From JBBSHJ01 sp038253135 (lineage in GTDB: Bacteria > Actinomycetota > Actinomycetes > Mycobacteriales > QHCD01), in assembly GCA_038253135.1 (NCBI GenBank), contig JBBSHJ010000084.1, positions 1 through 14,251 on the forward strand: DNA of 14,251 bases, written 5' to 3'. A model generated the notes under the pieces. The model was not told where the DNA came from, searched no databases, and saw only the letters and a list, made by a program, of their open reading frames with translations. Position 1 is the stretch's first letter. Every line of letters begins with the position of its first letter. This document shows positions 6,890 through 13,894 of the stretch, piece by piece. The position numbers and the translations under genes were made by a program.

Positions 6890-7638
6890 TGCGTCGAAAC
6901 GACGAGCACGAGCGGCTCGAGGACCTCGCTATCGCTGACGCGTTGGATGCCCTCGACGATGAGGACCGCCGCGACCTCGACGCACTCCTCGCCGCGCACG
7001 GCCCGGCCTGCGCCGACTGCGCGTCGATCCGCACCCGGCACTTCGAGACCGCCGCCGCGCTGGCCGACAGCGTCGTACCGGTCGCGCCGAGCCCGCACGC
7101 CACCGAACGCCTGCTGGCCGCGGCCGCCGCGACACCGCAGGTCACGACGATGCCGGCACCCTCCGAATCGCGGCGCCCACACGGCCTGTGGCGCACCCTC
7201 GCGGTCGCCGCGGCCGTCGTACTCCTCGTCGGCGGCGGCGCGATCGGGTACGCCGTCAACGGAACCGGACGGTCGAACCCGTCGACGTCAGCTCTCACCG
7301 ATTTCGTCTCCCAGCCCAACGTGCGGATCGCCCAGTTCCCGGCGACCAACGGGCAGCGGGTGAACGTGCTCTACCGCCCCGGACTACGCGACGGCTGGAT
7401 CGTCGGGACCGGGATGGCCCAGCCGCCCGGCAATCATGTCTACGAGCTGTGGTCGTTGCCGGCTGGTACGACGCGGATGCAGCCGGCCGGTACGTTCCAG
7501 CCCGACGATCACGGAGCGGTCCGGCAGCGGGCCAAGCTCGCCGCCCGGATCACCACGCTGGCGGTCAGCGTCGAGCCGCCGGGCGGGAGCCCCCAACCCA
7601 CCACCCCCCCGATCATGGTGACCAAGGTCAAGTCCTGA
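6886..7638 (+). CDS. rskA: Anti-sigma-K factor RskA, membrane-bound
   Basis: A 250-residue single-pass membrane anti-sigma factor. Residues 1 to about 95 form the cytoplasmic sigma-binding domain, with LADALDALDDEDRR-like acidic helices around 14-30. One transmembrane helix lies at about 102-124 (LAVAAAVVLLVGGGAIGYAV). The extracytoplasmic part from 140 is the RskA C-terminal domain, with NHVYELWSLPAG (183-194), AGTF (201-204) and VEPPGGSPQPTTPP (229-242). It should hold SigK inactive until regulated intramembrane proteolysis releases it. The cytoplasmic domain contains H38-x3-C42-x2-C45, the signature of zinc-binding anti-sigma domains, which is not a feature I associate with mycobacterial RskA. 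It is coupled to sigK by a 4-nt overlap and a strong ribosome binding site. Length is normal for the family. Confidence 0.93.
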   Translation: MMRRNDEHERLEDLAIADALDALDDEDRRDLDALLAAHGPACADCASIRTRHFETAAALADSVVPVAPSPHATERLLAAAAATPQVTTMPAPSESRRPHGLWRTLAVAAAVVLLVGGGAIGYAVNGTGRSNPSTSALTDFVSQPNVRIAQFPATNGQRVNVLYRPGLRDGWIVGTGMAQPPGNHVYELWSLPAGTTRMQPAGTFQPDDHGAVRQRAKLAARITTLAVSVEPPGGSPQPTTPPIMVTKVKS

Positions 7639-7639
7639 G

Positions 7640-7966
7640 CTCCTCGCGCGGGGTTTTGCCGGCAGTGGCCAGATCGGGGGCACCCGGATTGGCAGTGCCG
7701 GCCTCGACGCACACACCGGGTCGGGTGCGATCGACCTCGACGTCGCGCTCGCGCCGGCGCGCGTCGCCGCGGACACCGGCTCGGGTCACGTCGACATCGC
7801 GGTACCGCGGGTGTCCGGCGGGTACGAGGTAGCCGACGACGACCGCAGCGGGCGCACGGACATCACGGTCGAGCGCACGGCGGACCAGCTCCTGGATACT
7901 GGCGTCCGGACGACGATGGCGCGTGGCGGATACACGACGCTGATGCGCTGCGGGCCGGGTTCGTAA
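7640..7966 (+). pseudogene. DUF4097-type beta-repeat protein, 5'-truncated remnant
   Basis: An open stretch of about 109 codons ends at TAA 7964-7966 and starts, in a different frame, immediately after the rskA stop. It has no plausible start codon or ribosome binding site. The translation has the repeated DUF4097 pattern: AGSGQIGGTRIGS, then HTGSGAIDLDVALAP, then ADTGSGHVDIAVPRVSGGYEV. The TGSG-hydrophobic-D-hydrophobic repeat is the beta-strand repeat of that family, whose members are often exported. The third positions are G/C-rich as in a real gene. It is most easily read as the C-terminal part of a gene whose 5' end was deleted when sequence was joined to rskA. Fusion to rskA by a frameshift is a less likely alternative. 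Confidence 0.55.
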
Positions 7967-8144
7967 TGGTTGAGTACGGCACCCGCAGGAGCATCGCCGT
8001 GGACGATTTTACCGGGCACCGAATCTCGGCAGTCCAGTCGTTGTCGGCCAGGCACCAGCACCGCACTGCCGGCGTCTGACTCGGACTGGACAGTCGCGCA
8101 GCCGCCGACACCTTTCACGACCAGGCATCCCGGATGAGGCCGTT

Positions 8145-9149
8145 ATGAGCTCATATTCAAACTCGGTTCGCCGCCTTTGTCGCGCTCGGCAGCCTCGGCG
8201 CGCTCGCTTGCCTGTTGCCTGCGCGTGGTGCCGGTTCGGAGCCGACCGGCAGCGTGACGGTCGCATCAATCGTTGCCGCCGCACTGCCAGGTGCCACCGT
8301 GTCGGCGGGCGCCGCAACGCCGGGGATCGATCCGCGAACCGGAAAGCCAGCGAGGGACACCTCGGCTGGGACAACCGCCCGCATCGTGCTGCCTCGCGGT
8401 TGCCCGCCACCACCGTCGATGACCAGCTCAGCCAGTACTCCATGACCTACGCAGACCGCAGCGTGCCAGCCGCTGGCACCGACGACTTCAATGGCTACAT
8501 TGCCACCACGCCAGGAACGCCGCTGCCCGGCGCCCCCAGCATGGGCAAGGTGTCGCAAGAGACCGCTAAGCAGCAGGTCAGCTCCGACTTCACGACGCTG
8601 TCATACCTTCTCCCGCCCGGCACATTAACCGCCAGCAGCGTGGATATCATCCCGCTGATCCCGAGTCAGGACCTCTACGCGCTGAGCATCCGCATTGACC
8701 TCGATAACGCCGACGCGCTCCATGGTCACATCGGCGATACCCTACAAGGCTTTGACACCGGGCTCGTCGGCGGCGCTGACGCCGCCGTTGAGGGGATCGA
8801 GACAACGGTCTATGTGCAGGGAACGCCGACGATCGGGTCATGGGCGTCTAACCGCGGGCACTACGGCGGCCAGTGGACAAACCCATCGCTGCAGGCCGGG
8901 CGCCAATTCACGGAGACCATGGCCTTTCCCAACCTGACGGGACTACCGTCACCAGGAGCCATTGGTAACGGTGCACCGTGCGCGGGAACCACGACAGGTT
9001 CACCACCAACCCATGCCGCAAGCGCACCGCGGGCCGCACCAGTCCACCGCAGCAGTCGCACCTGGATCGTCTACCTCATAGCCGCCACAGCGCTAACCGG
9101 TGCAGTTGCACTAGTCCTGCGCCGCGTCCGGGCGCGGTCCGCCTCATAG
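8145..9149 (+). CDS. Secreted or membrane-anchored hypothetical protein with apparent frameshifts
   Basis: The frame from ATG 8145 (GAGG at 8136-8139) is open for 334 codons, but only the ends look natural. Residues 1-7 are MSSYSNS. From about 8167 to 8400 the next frame (+1) encodes a plausible exported start, FAAFVALGSLGALACLLPA, and continues with good codon bias. From about 8400 the original frame resumes with LPATTVDDQLSQYSMTYAD and runs to the end. Two compensating one-base shifts, one near 8160-8167 and one near 8390-8400, would restore a single protein with a signal peptide. The C-terminus has a Pro/Ala/Ser-rich stalk, a transmembrane helix (TWIVYLIAATALTGAVALVL) and a basic tail, so it would be anchored in the membrane. 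A shorter product could start at ATG 8442. Third positions are less G/C-rich than in neighbours. No family is recognised. It may be a pseudogene. Confidence 0.5.
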   Translation: MSSYSNSVRRLCRARQPRRARLPVACAWCRFGADRQRDGRINRCRRTARCHRVGGRRNAGDRSANRKASEGHLGWDNRPHRAASRLPATTVDDQLSQYSMTYADRSVPAAGTDDFNGYIATTPGTPLPGAPSMGKVSQETAKQQVSSDFTTLSYLLPPGTLTASSVDIIPLIPSQDLYALSIRIDLDNADALHGHIGDTLQGFDTGLVGGADAAVEGIETTVYVQGTPTIGSWASNRGHYGGQWTNPSLQAGRQFTETMAFPNLTGLPSPGAIGNGAPCAGTTTGSPPTHAASAPRAAPVHRSSRTWIVYLIAATALTGAVALVLRRVRARSAS

Positions 9150-9162
9150 CAGCCGCCCGGTC

Positions 9163-9301
9163 AAGCTTCAGACGACGGTGGTAGGTGCGTCGATCCAGGC
9201 GACGACGGCGATGCGGGCTCGTCTCGGGTGGCCCAGCGCCGGCGGTCAAGTACGTTGCGTCGCAGCAGCGAGAAAAGGCGCTCCATGGCGGCGCTACCAT
9301 G
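9163..9301 (-). mobile_element. IS3-family transposase (OrfB) C-terminal remnant
   Basis: On the minus strand the translation reads GSAAMERLFSLLRRNV, then LDRRRWATRDE, then after a frame change RIAVVAWID, then after a further one-base change RTYHRRLK. This closely follows the C-terminal end of actinobacterial IS3-family OrfB integrases (pattern AAMESFFSLLQKNVLD...RWATRE...RIAIVTWIERTYHRRRRQ, as I recall it). At least two frame changes and the absence of the catalytic core show it is dead. It directly follows the end of the plus-strand hypothetical gene. Confidence 0.7.
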
Positions 9302-9327
9302 GCGCCGAGCCGACCTGGCCATGGAGC

Positions 9328-9471
9328 GTGGCATGGTTCATCGCCGACCAGAGGATTTTGTACCAGGTCCCGTACGTGCTGCGCTGCGCGATCCTCGGGA
9401 TCGGTATCTCGTGGCTGTACACGTGGCTCGAACAGCTGGCCACGCCTGGTCAGCTCCGCGGACCCCTGACC
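9328..9471 (+). mobile_element. IS3-family transposase (OrfB) N-terminal remnant
   Basis: From a GTG at 9328 the plus strand reads VAWFIADQRILYQV, then PYVLRCAILGIGISWLYTW, then LEQLATPGQL. This is the start of IS3-family OrfB, whose usual pattern is VARFIA-QR--Y-VPH-V-CR-LGVS-SWFYKW. The similarity ends near 9471, and no DDE catalytic core follows. It lies on the opposite strand from the C-terminal remnant at 9163-9301, so the two pieces come from two insertions or from an inversion. Confidence 0.6.
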
Positions 9472-9602
9472 GGGTCCGCGTCTTCCGGTAGGAGACGGGA
9501 CCGGTCGGCAACCCGCGCCCTTCATCGGCCACGCGCCGGGAGCCACGCCGTGCCCGGCAGGCGTTAGCGTGGCCGAGCAGGACACCCCTGGATAGGAGAG
9601 AC

Positions 9603-10691
9603 ATGCGGTTGGCCATTGCCGGTTGCGGCATCATCGGAGACTTCCACGCCGGGGTCGCGGATTCGCTCACCGACCTCGAGGTCGTGGCCCTCGTCGATCC
9701 GGAGGAATCACAACGCCAGAAGCTCGCCGACAAATGGCAGCTGCGAGTGCCCCAGTGGGACACGCTCGCGCCCGCCCTCGCGGCCGGAAACATCGATGTG
9801 GTCGCCGTGTGTACGCCGAGTGGTTACCACGCCGACGTCGCGGTCGAGGCGCTCGAGAGTGGCGCTCACGTGGTGATCGAAAAGCCGATCGACGTCGACC
9901 TGTCCTCGGCCGAGCGGGTGCGCGTGGCGGCGGACAAGGCCGGAAGGCTGGTCACGGTGATCAGCCAGCACCGCTTCGACCGCGGCAGTGCCGCCCTTTT
10001 CGCGGCCATCAAGGACGGCAAGCTGGGCACTCTCACATCGGGAACCGCCACGGTCCCGTGGTGGCGCAGCCAGACCTACTACGACTCAGGCGAGTGGCGG
10101 GGCACCTGGAATCTCGACGGCGGCGGCGCGGTGATGAACCAGGGCGTGCACACCGTCGACCTGCTGACGTGGTTCCTCGGCGAGCCGGTCGAAGTCTTCG
10201 CCTGGTCGGCGTGCCTGGCCCATGAGCGGATCGAGGTCGAGGACGTCATCGTGGCCACCGTCAAATTTGCGAGCGGCGCCCTCGCCACGATTCACGCGAC
10301 CACGGCCGCCAACCCGGGTGCCGGCGTACGCGTGAGCGTGCACGGTGACGGCGGCACGGCCACGATCGAGAACGACCGGCTCACCTGGTTCGTCAGCGCC
10401 GTGGACGCCGAACCCGGCGAGCGCCCGGTCAACACCGCCGACGCCGAGGAAGACGCCCGCTCCGACGGGGCGGTTGCGGGTGCCGCAGTGGCGGGCTGGG
10501 CGGCCAGCGATCCCACCGCCGTGGGCAGCTCGCACGCCGCCCAGTACCGCAATTTCCTCGACGCCATCGCCGACGGTTCCCAGCCGCTCGTGACCGTCGA
10601 GGAGGGTACGACGGCGCTCCGGGTAATCCGCGGCATGTACGCCTCCGCCAGCAGCGGCGCCCCCGTCAAGCTGGCCGACGTCAGCAACTGA
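9603..10691 (+). CDS. Gfo/Idh/MocA-family oxidoreductase
   Basis: A 362-residue cytoplasmic NAD(P)-dependent oxidoreductase acting on sugars, inositols or related polyols. The N-terminal Rossmann fold shows AGCGIIGDFH with G7-x-G9-x-x-G12, then VDP (31-33). VAVCTPSGYHADVA (67-80) and the family signature VIEKPIDVD with the catalytic lysine K94 follow. The C-terminal domain has the GGGAVMNQGVHTVDLL block (173-188), in which H183 and D186 are the usual substrate/catalytic positions. Length is typical. The start is fixed by AGGAGAG at 9594-9600. The gene follows the IS remnants and is convergent with a GH127-type glycosidase, which suggests a shared role in catabolism of a plant-derived sugar, although they are not co-transcribed. 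The exact substrate cannot be inferred. Confidence 0.93.
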   Translation: MRLAIAGCGIIGDFHAGVADSLTDLEVVALVDPEESQRQKLADKWQLRVPQWDTLAPALAAGNIDVVAVCTPSGYHADVAVEALESGAHVVIEKPIDVDLSSAERVRVAADKAGRLVTVISQHRFDRGSAALFAAIKDGKLGTLTSGTATVPWWRSQTYYDSGEWRGTWNLDGGGAVMNQGVHTVDLLTWFLGEPVEVFAWSACLAHERIEVEDVIVATVKFASGALATIHATTAANPGAGVRVSVHGDGGTATIENDRLTWFVSAVDAEPGERPVNTADAEEDARSDGAVAGAAVAGWAASDPTAVGSSHAAQYRNFLDAIADGSQPLVTVEEGTTALRVIRGMYASASSGAPVKLADVSN

Positions 10692-10708
10692 AAGGCACGA
10701 GCCGAGGC

Positions 10709-10723
10709 CGACGGCCGGCGTCG
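10709..10723 (+). terminator. Possible terminator after the oxidoreductase gene
   Basis: CGACG-GCCGG-CGTCG forms a 5-bp perfect stem 18 nt after the stop codon. No U-tract is present, which is common for actinobacterial hairpins, so support is weak. Confidence 0.3.
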
Positions 10724-10795
10724 TCAATCACCCGCCTCAGATCAAGGACGCAGGCACGCAGAGCAACCGGTCCACGTCGATTCGACCCGGACCGT

Positions 10796-10811
10796 CCCGG
10801 CCGCAGCCGGG
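10796..10811. terminator. GC-rich hairpin between convergent genes
   Basis: CCCGGC-CGCA-GCCGGG is a perfect 6-bp stem with a 4-nt loop, one nucleotide beyond the glycosidase stop codon (10813-10815). Placed between two convergent genes, it could stop transcription from either side. Confidence 0.5.
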
Positions 10812-10812
10812 C

Positions 10813-12666
10813 TCAGCCTCCGGTCGTTGAGCGGATCGTCGGAAATTCGGTGATCCGCAGCCGCGCGCATCCGTATGGCACCAACGGCATGCGCTCAATG
10901 GGCATCGCGGCCTCGACCGGGCTCTGCGGCGGTGTGCCGGCCGAATTGTCTTCCAGCTGCCAGTCAAGTATTTTCGCGCCGCGAGCGTGTACGACGACCG
11001 GAGCCTCCGCGCTGGTGAACGGCACCGGCGCGACCGGACGGCGTACCACCGCCCAGGCCGCCGGGTCCTCAGGCAGAATTCCCAGGTTCCACGCCTTGCG
11101 GGGGGTGATCTCCCATTCCCCCAGGCCGTTCGCATCGGGCACCGGCCGCCAGATCTCGGCGATTCCGTGCGCCAGCACCAGCGGACCGAGACGGTAGGCA
11201 ACGGCGGCACGGTCGCGCTCGACGGTGCGCACCGACATCGGCAGCTCGAGGAGGACCGAGTCGCCGACGTGCCACACCCGATCGACGGTGACGAATCCTG
11301 CGGCGTCTCGATCAATCGCGACGGGAGAGGTGCTGCCATCCGTCACCAGACTGATCCGCGCGCCACTCGCCCATTCGGGAACGCGGAGCCGCCACGCGAC
11401 CGGTGCGTCCGGTGCCTCTGTCACCGCGATCTCGATCCGCTCATCAAAGGGGTACGACGTCCGCACCTCAAACGCGATTGTCGCGCCGTCAATCTTGGCT
11501 CGCACCGTGCACGGGGCATAGGAAATGGCGGCCAGGCCGCGATCACCTGAGCGCATCCACAGCGATCGCGCGAATTTCGGCCAACCCTGATGCAGGTTGG
11601 CGGTGCAGCACCCGAAATGCGGCTCCAGCCCGAAGACATTGGCATCGGGGCCGCTGAAACTCCAGTCCCGGGGCGCGAAGGACACCAGGACCTGGTTGGC
11701 CTGCTGGTGATATTGATGCGCGAGCATCCGCGGATCGCACGCCGCCGGCAGCAGGTTGAAGGCCACCAGCTCGAGCCGGTCGGCGTACCGGCCATCACCG
11801 AAGGCCGCGACCGCCTGCTCGAGGGTGTAGAGGTATTCGGTGACCAGGCAGGTCTCCACGCCGTGCTGTGGATCGCGGCCGCCGAGCCATTCGTCGCCGC
11901 TGAAGGTCCCGTGCGCCAGCCCGTGCCGCCGATCAAGATTGGCCAGCATTTCCACGAGTTCAGCACGATGTGACTCATCGCCGTCGACGAGGAATTCCAT
12001 CGCCGGCCGTTTGAGGCCCATAGCGATGTTCACGCCGTGGACGAGGTGGCGAAACTCCGGCGCCGGCCCGGCCGGCAGGTCGTGGATCAGGAAATGCGCC
12101 CAGTCGTCGGTCTGTGTGAGCACCAGCCGGGCGAGGTCGAGCAGCCATCGCGCCGGCGTACGACGATGCAGCCACAGGATCGACCCGACGTTATCGGCGC
12201 CGCGGGCACGTCCCCAGCCGGATAACGGACGCTCGGCAAGGTGCTCGAGCTGGTAGCGGAAATAGCGCTCCAGGAACGGGCCGACCCGGTCGTCTCCCGT
12301 GGCGTCCGCGTGCTGGGTCAGCACCTTGAGGGCGACCATCCGTGGCCACCAGTCGTCGTTGCCGGGCGGGCCGAACCACCCGTCCTCCCGCTGCGAGGCG
12401 AGGATGGCCTCGACCCACCGATCCGCCTTGGCCAGCAGCGTCAGGTCCTGCAGCAGGTGTGCCAGCGGCACCAACCCGTCCGCGTAATAGGGCCCACGCT
12501 CCCAGTCATCACCGGCACCGCCGAGCCAGCCGTTCTCCGGTCCGACGTCGGGCCAGATGTCCTCCAACTGCCCGGTCTGGCCCGCGGCCTGCAGCCGCAA
12601 CTGGTCGAGCAGCCAGCCGGCCGGACGGACGTCGCCCAGGGGGAGCTCGCTGATTTGATCGGTCAC
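10813..12666 (-). CDS. GH127-type beta-L-arabinofuranosidase-like glycoside hydrolase
   Basis: A 617-residue protein of the beta-L-arabinofuranosidase (DUF1680, GH127 and related) superfamily. It starts with the family hallmark LPLGDVRPAGWLLDQLRLQA (8-27), then the (alpha/alpha)6 barrel. The zinc and catalytic set of GH127 is visible: VETC (E271, C273) and FGCCTANLHQGWPKF (351-365) with C353/C354, the first Cys being the nucleophile in characterised members. E259 in SGDEW is a candidate acid/base. The C-terminal part is the beta-rich region. No signal peptide is seen, so it acts in the cytoplasm on imported oligosaccharides. The GTG at 12666 is chosen because the family homology begins there; an upstream in-frame GTG at 12723 would add 19 unlike residues. 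There is no ribosome binding site, but ACAATTGT just upstream may mark a leaderless start. Exact linkage specificity is not inferable. Confidence 0.9.
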   Translation of the reverse strand: MTDQISELPLGDVRPAGWLLDQLRLQAAGQTGQLEDIWPDVGPENGWLGGAGDDWERGPYYADGLVPLAHLLQDLTLLAKADRWVEAILASQREDGWFGPPGNDDWWPRMVALKVLTQHADATGDDRVGPFLERYFRYQLEHLAERPLSGWGRARGADNVGSILWLHRRTPARWLLDLARLVLTQTDDWAHFLIHDLPAGPAPEFRHLVHGVNIAMGLKRPAMEFLVDGDESHRAELVEMLANLDRRHGLAHGTFSGDEWLGGRDPQHGVETCLVTEYLYTLEQAVAAFGDGRYADRLELVAFNLLPAACDPRMLAHQYHQQANQVLVSFAPRDWSFSGPDANVFGLEPHFGCCTANLHQGWPKFARSLWMRSGDRGLAAISYAPCTVRAKIDGATIAFEVRTSYPFDERIEIAVTEAPDAPVAWRLRVPEWASGARISLVTDGSTSPVAIDRDAAGFVTVDRVWHVGDSVLLELPMSVRTVERDRAAVAYRLGPLVLAHGIAEIWRPVPDANGLGEWEITPRKAWNLGILPEDPAAWAVVRRPVAPVPFTSAEAPVVVHARGAKILDWQLEDNSAGTPPQSPVEAAMPIERMPLVPYGCARLRITEFPTIRSTTGG

Positions 12667-13834
12667 CGGACAATTGTGTCGGCCCGCCCGGTGTCCGCCA
12701 CGCGGTCTGCCAGGACTGGCCACGGCGGTCCCGGCGGGGCGAGGGTCCGAGCGCGCTGCACGACGCGCTCACCCAGGGCGTGTTGCGGAGCAGCCCGATC
12801 TCGGCCGCCTGAAGAGCAACGCCGCCGTCCACCGACGGCGTACCGACAGAACGGCGCGTTGTCGCGGAGCATCCTGCCGACACCGATCGTCGATGGGTAC
12901 GACGTCTTGCGGCCCGCTCACTCAGGGAGGAGGTCGAATGGCGACCGAGACGGTCAGTCGATCGCAGGTGAGCGGCGAGGCCGTTGATCGCCTGCCGTCG
13001 GGTGACGCCTTCACCGCTCACGCCGGTGTACTCCTCGGCCACCCAGAAGGGTTGGCTCAGGTACGCCCGCACCGCGGCCGCTTCGCTCAACAGCTCCCGA
13101 CAGTGTGTGGCGACCTGCCGATGCGCGGCGTCGAGATGCGGCAACACCGTTGAATGCGAGGCCAGCAGGTCGATGGCGGGATAGCGGACGGCGGCGACGT
13201 CGTCCAGGCTGGTCACCGTCACGGCGGCTGCGGTGTCCCACGCCTCGACCGGGGAGGCGTCGTGATGGTGCGGGGCGACTCGGACGCACGTCACCGATCC
13301 GCCCGACGCGGCCACGCCGGCTCGGCCGCTGAACATCGTGTCGCCGAGCGTGCCGCCGAGCGTGTCGGCGGTCATGCGGTCGGCGGCCAGAATGACGTGG
13401 GCGCCCTCGGCGGCGAGGATTGCGGCGCATCGGGCCGCATAATCCGCGGCGGCGCCGGCTCGATCTGTGGACGCCTGCACGACCAGTGTCGCTGTGGGGT
13501 ACGTCTCGGGCTCGACCAGGATGGGCAGGACCGGCCAGGAGGCATCGGCCGCGGCTTCGGTGCAGGCTATGCCGATGAGTGCGGCCGGTCCGGCCGCGAG
13601 CAGGTTGTGCACGACCTCGCGAAGGATCGCCAGGTGGCCGGTGCCGGTGGGCCCGAGGAAGTCGACCGTGCCGCCCAGTGGCCAGGGCACAGCGTGTCCA
13701 GTGCCTTGATCCCGGTAGGCAGGATCATCCCGGAGGCTGCGCGCACCCCGCAGTGCCTCAGCCGGCTCCGGCAGCCGGGGTGCCGTAGCGGGATCGACGA
13801 TCGTTCCGAATAGCGTCGTGACGACGGTGGTCAT
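12509..13834 (-). CDS. Degenerate F1-ATPase beta-subunit-like protein, anomalous 3' end
   Basis: The frame from ATG 13834 (AAAGGAG at 13841-13847) is open for 441 codons. Residues 1 to about 287 (down to about 12973) follow the F1 beta subunit. GGTVDFLGPTGTGHLAIL replaces the P-loop GGAGVGKT, so the lysine and threonine are His67 and Leu68. AHVILAADRM (146-154) keeps the Walker B aspartate. GGSVTCVRVAP (178-188) matches GSITSVQAIYVP, and RAYLSQPFWVAEEYTGVSGE (256-275) matches RFLSQPFFVAEVFTG. The catalytic GER-type glutamate is gone, and a segment of about 25 residues containing the DELSEED lever is missing. It therefore looks like a pseudoenzyme, not an ATP synthase part. Beyond 12973 homology stops, and the frame overlaps the glycosidase start by 158 nt, so the last 150 codons are probably not genuine. 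It follows a sigma-factor gene by 60 nt on the same strand. Confidence 0.65.
   Translation of the reverse strand: MTTVVTTLFGTIVDPATAPRLPEPAEALRGARSLRDDPAYRDQGTGHAVPWPLGGTVDFLGPTGTGHLAILREVVHNLLAAGPAALIGIACTEAAADASWPVLPILVEPETYPTATLVVQASTDRAGAAADYAARCAAILAAEGAHVILAADRMTADTLGGTLGDTMFSGRAGVAASGGSVTCVRVAPHHHDASPVEAWDTAAAVTVTSLDDVAAVRYPAIDLLASHSTVLPHLDAAHRQVATHCRELLSEAAAVRAYLSQPFWVAEEYTGVSGEGVTRRQAINGLAAHLRSTDRLGRHSTSSLSERAARRRTHRRSVSAGCSATTRRSVGTPSVDGGVALQAAEIGLLRNTPWVSASCSALGPSPRRDRRGQSWQTAWRTPGGPTQLSGDRSNQRAPPGRRPSGRLAARPVAAAGRGPDRAVGGHLARRRTGERLARRCR
12667..12678 (-). promoter_or_regulatory. Candidate -10 element for leaderless transcription of the glycosidase gene
   Basis: On the minus strand CACAAT occupies positions -12 to -7 relative to the GTG at 12666, matching TANNNT-type -10 elements at the two most conserved positions (A and final T). 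It overlaps the 8-bp palindrome ACAATTGT, a stretch unusually A/T-rich for this DNA. No Shine-Dalgarno sequence is present. No clear -35 is seen. Confidence 0.35.
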
Positions 13835-13894
13835 GGTCGGCTCCTTTGCTCGGGTCGGGGTCTTGGTGGGGCCGACGAGCGTCGACCGCAATCG

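Noticed and set aside
7966..8079. Short plus-strand frame beginning at the TAATG overlap after the DUF4097 fragment
   Set aside because: Only 37 codons, no ribosome binding site apart from the overlap with a remnant, and no recognisable product.
12938..13153. Plus-strand open frame starting ATG 12938 with GGGAGGAGG upstream
   Set aside because: It lies antisense to the conserved core of the ATP-synthase-beta-like gene, and its codon bias is explained by that. The product resembles nothing known. The ribosome-binding-like sequence alone is not enough.
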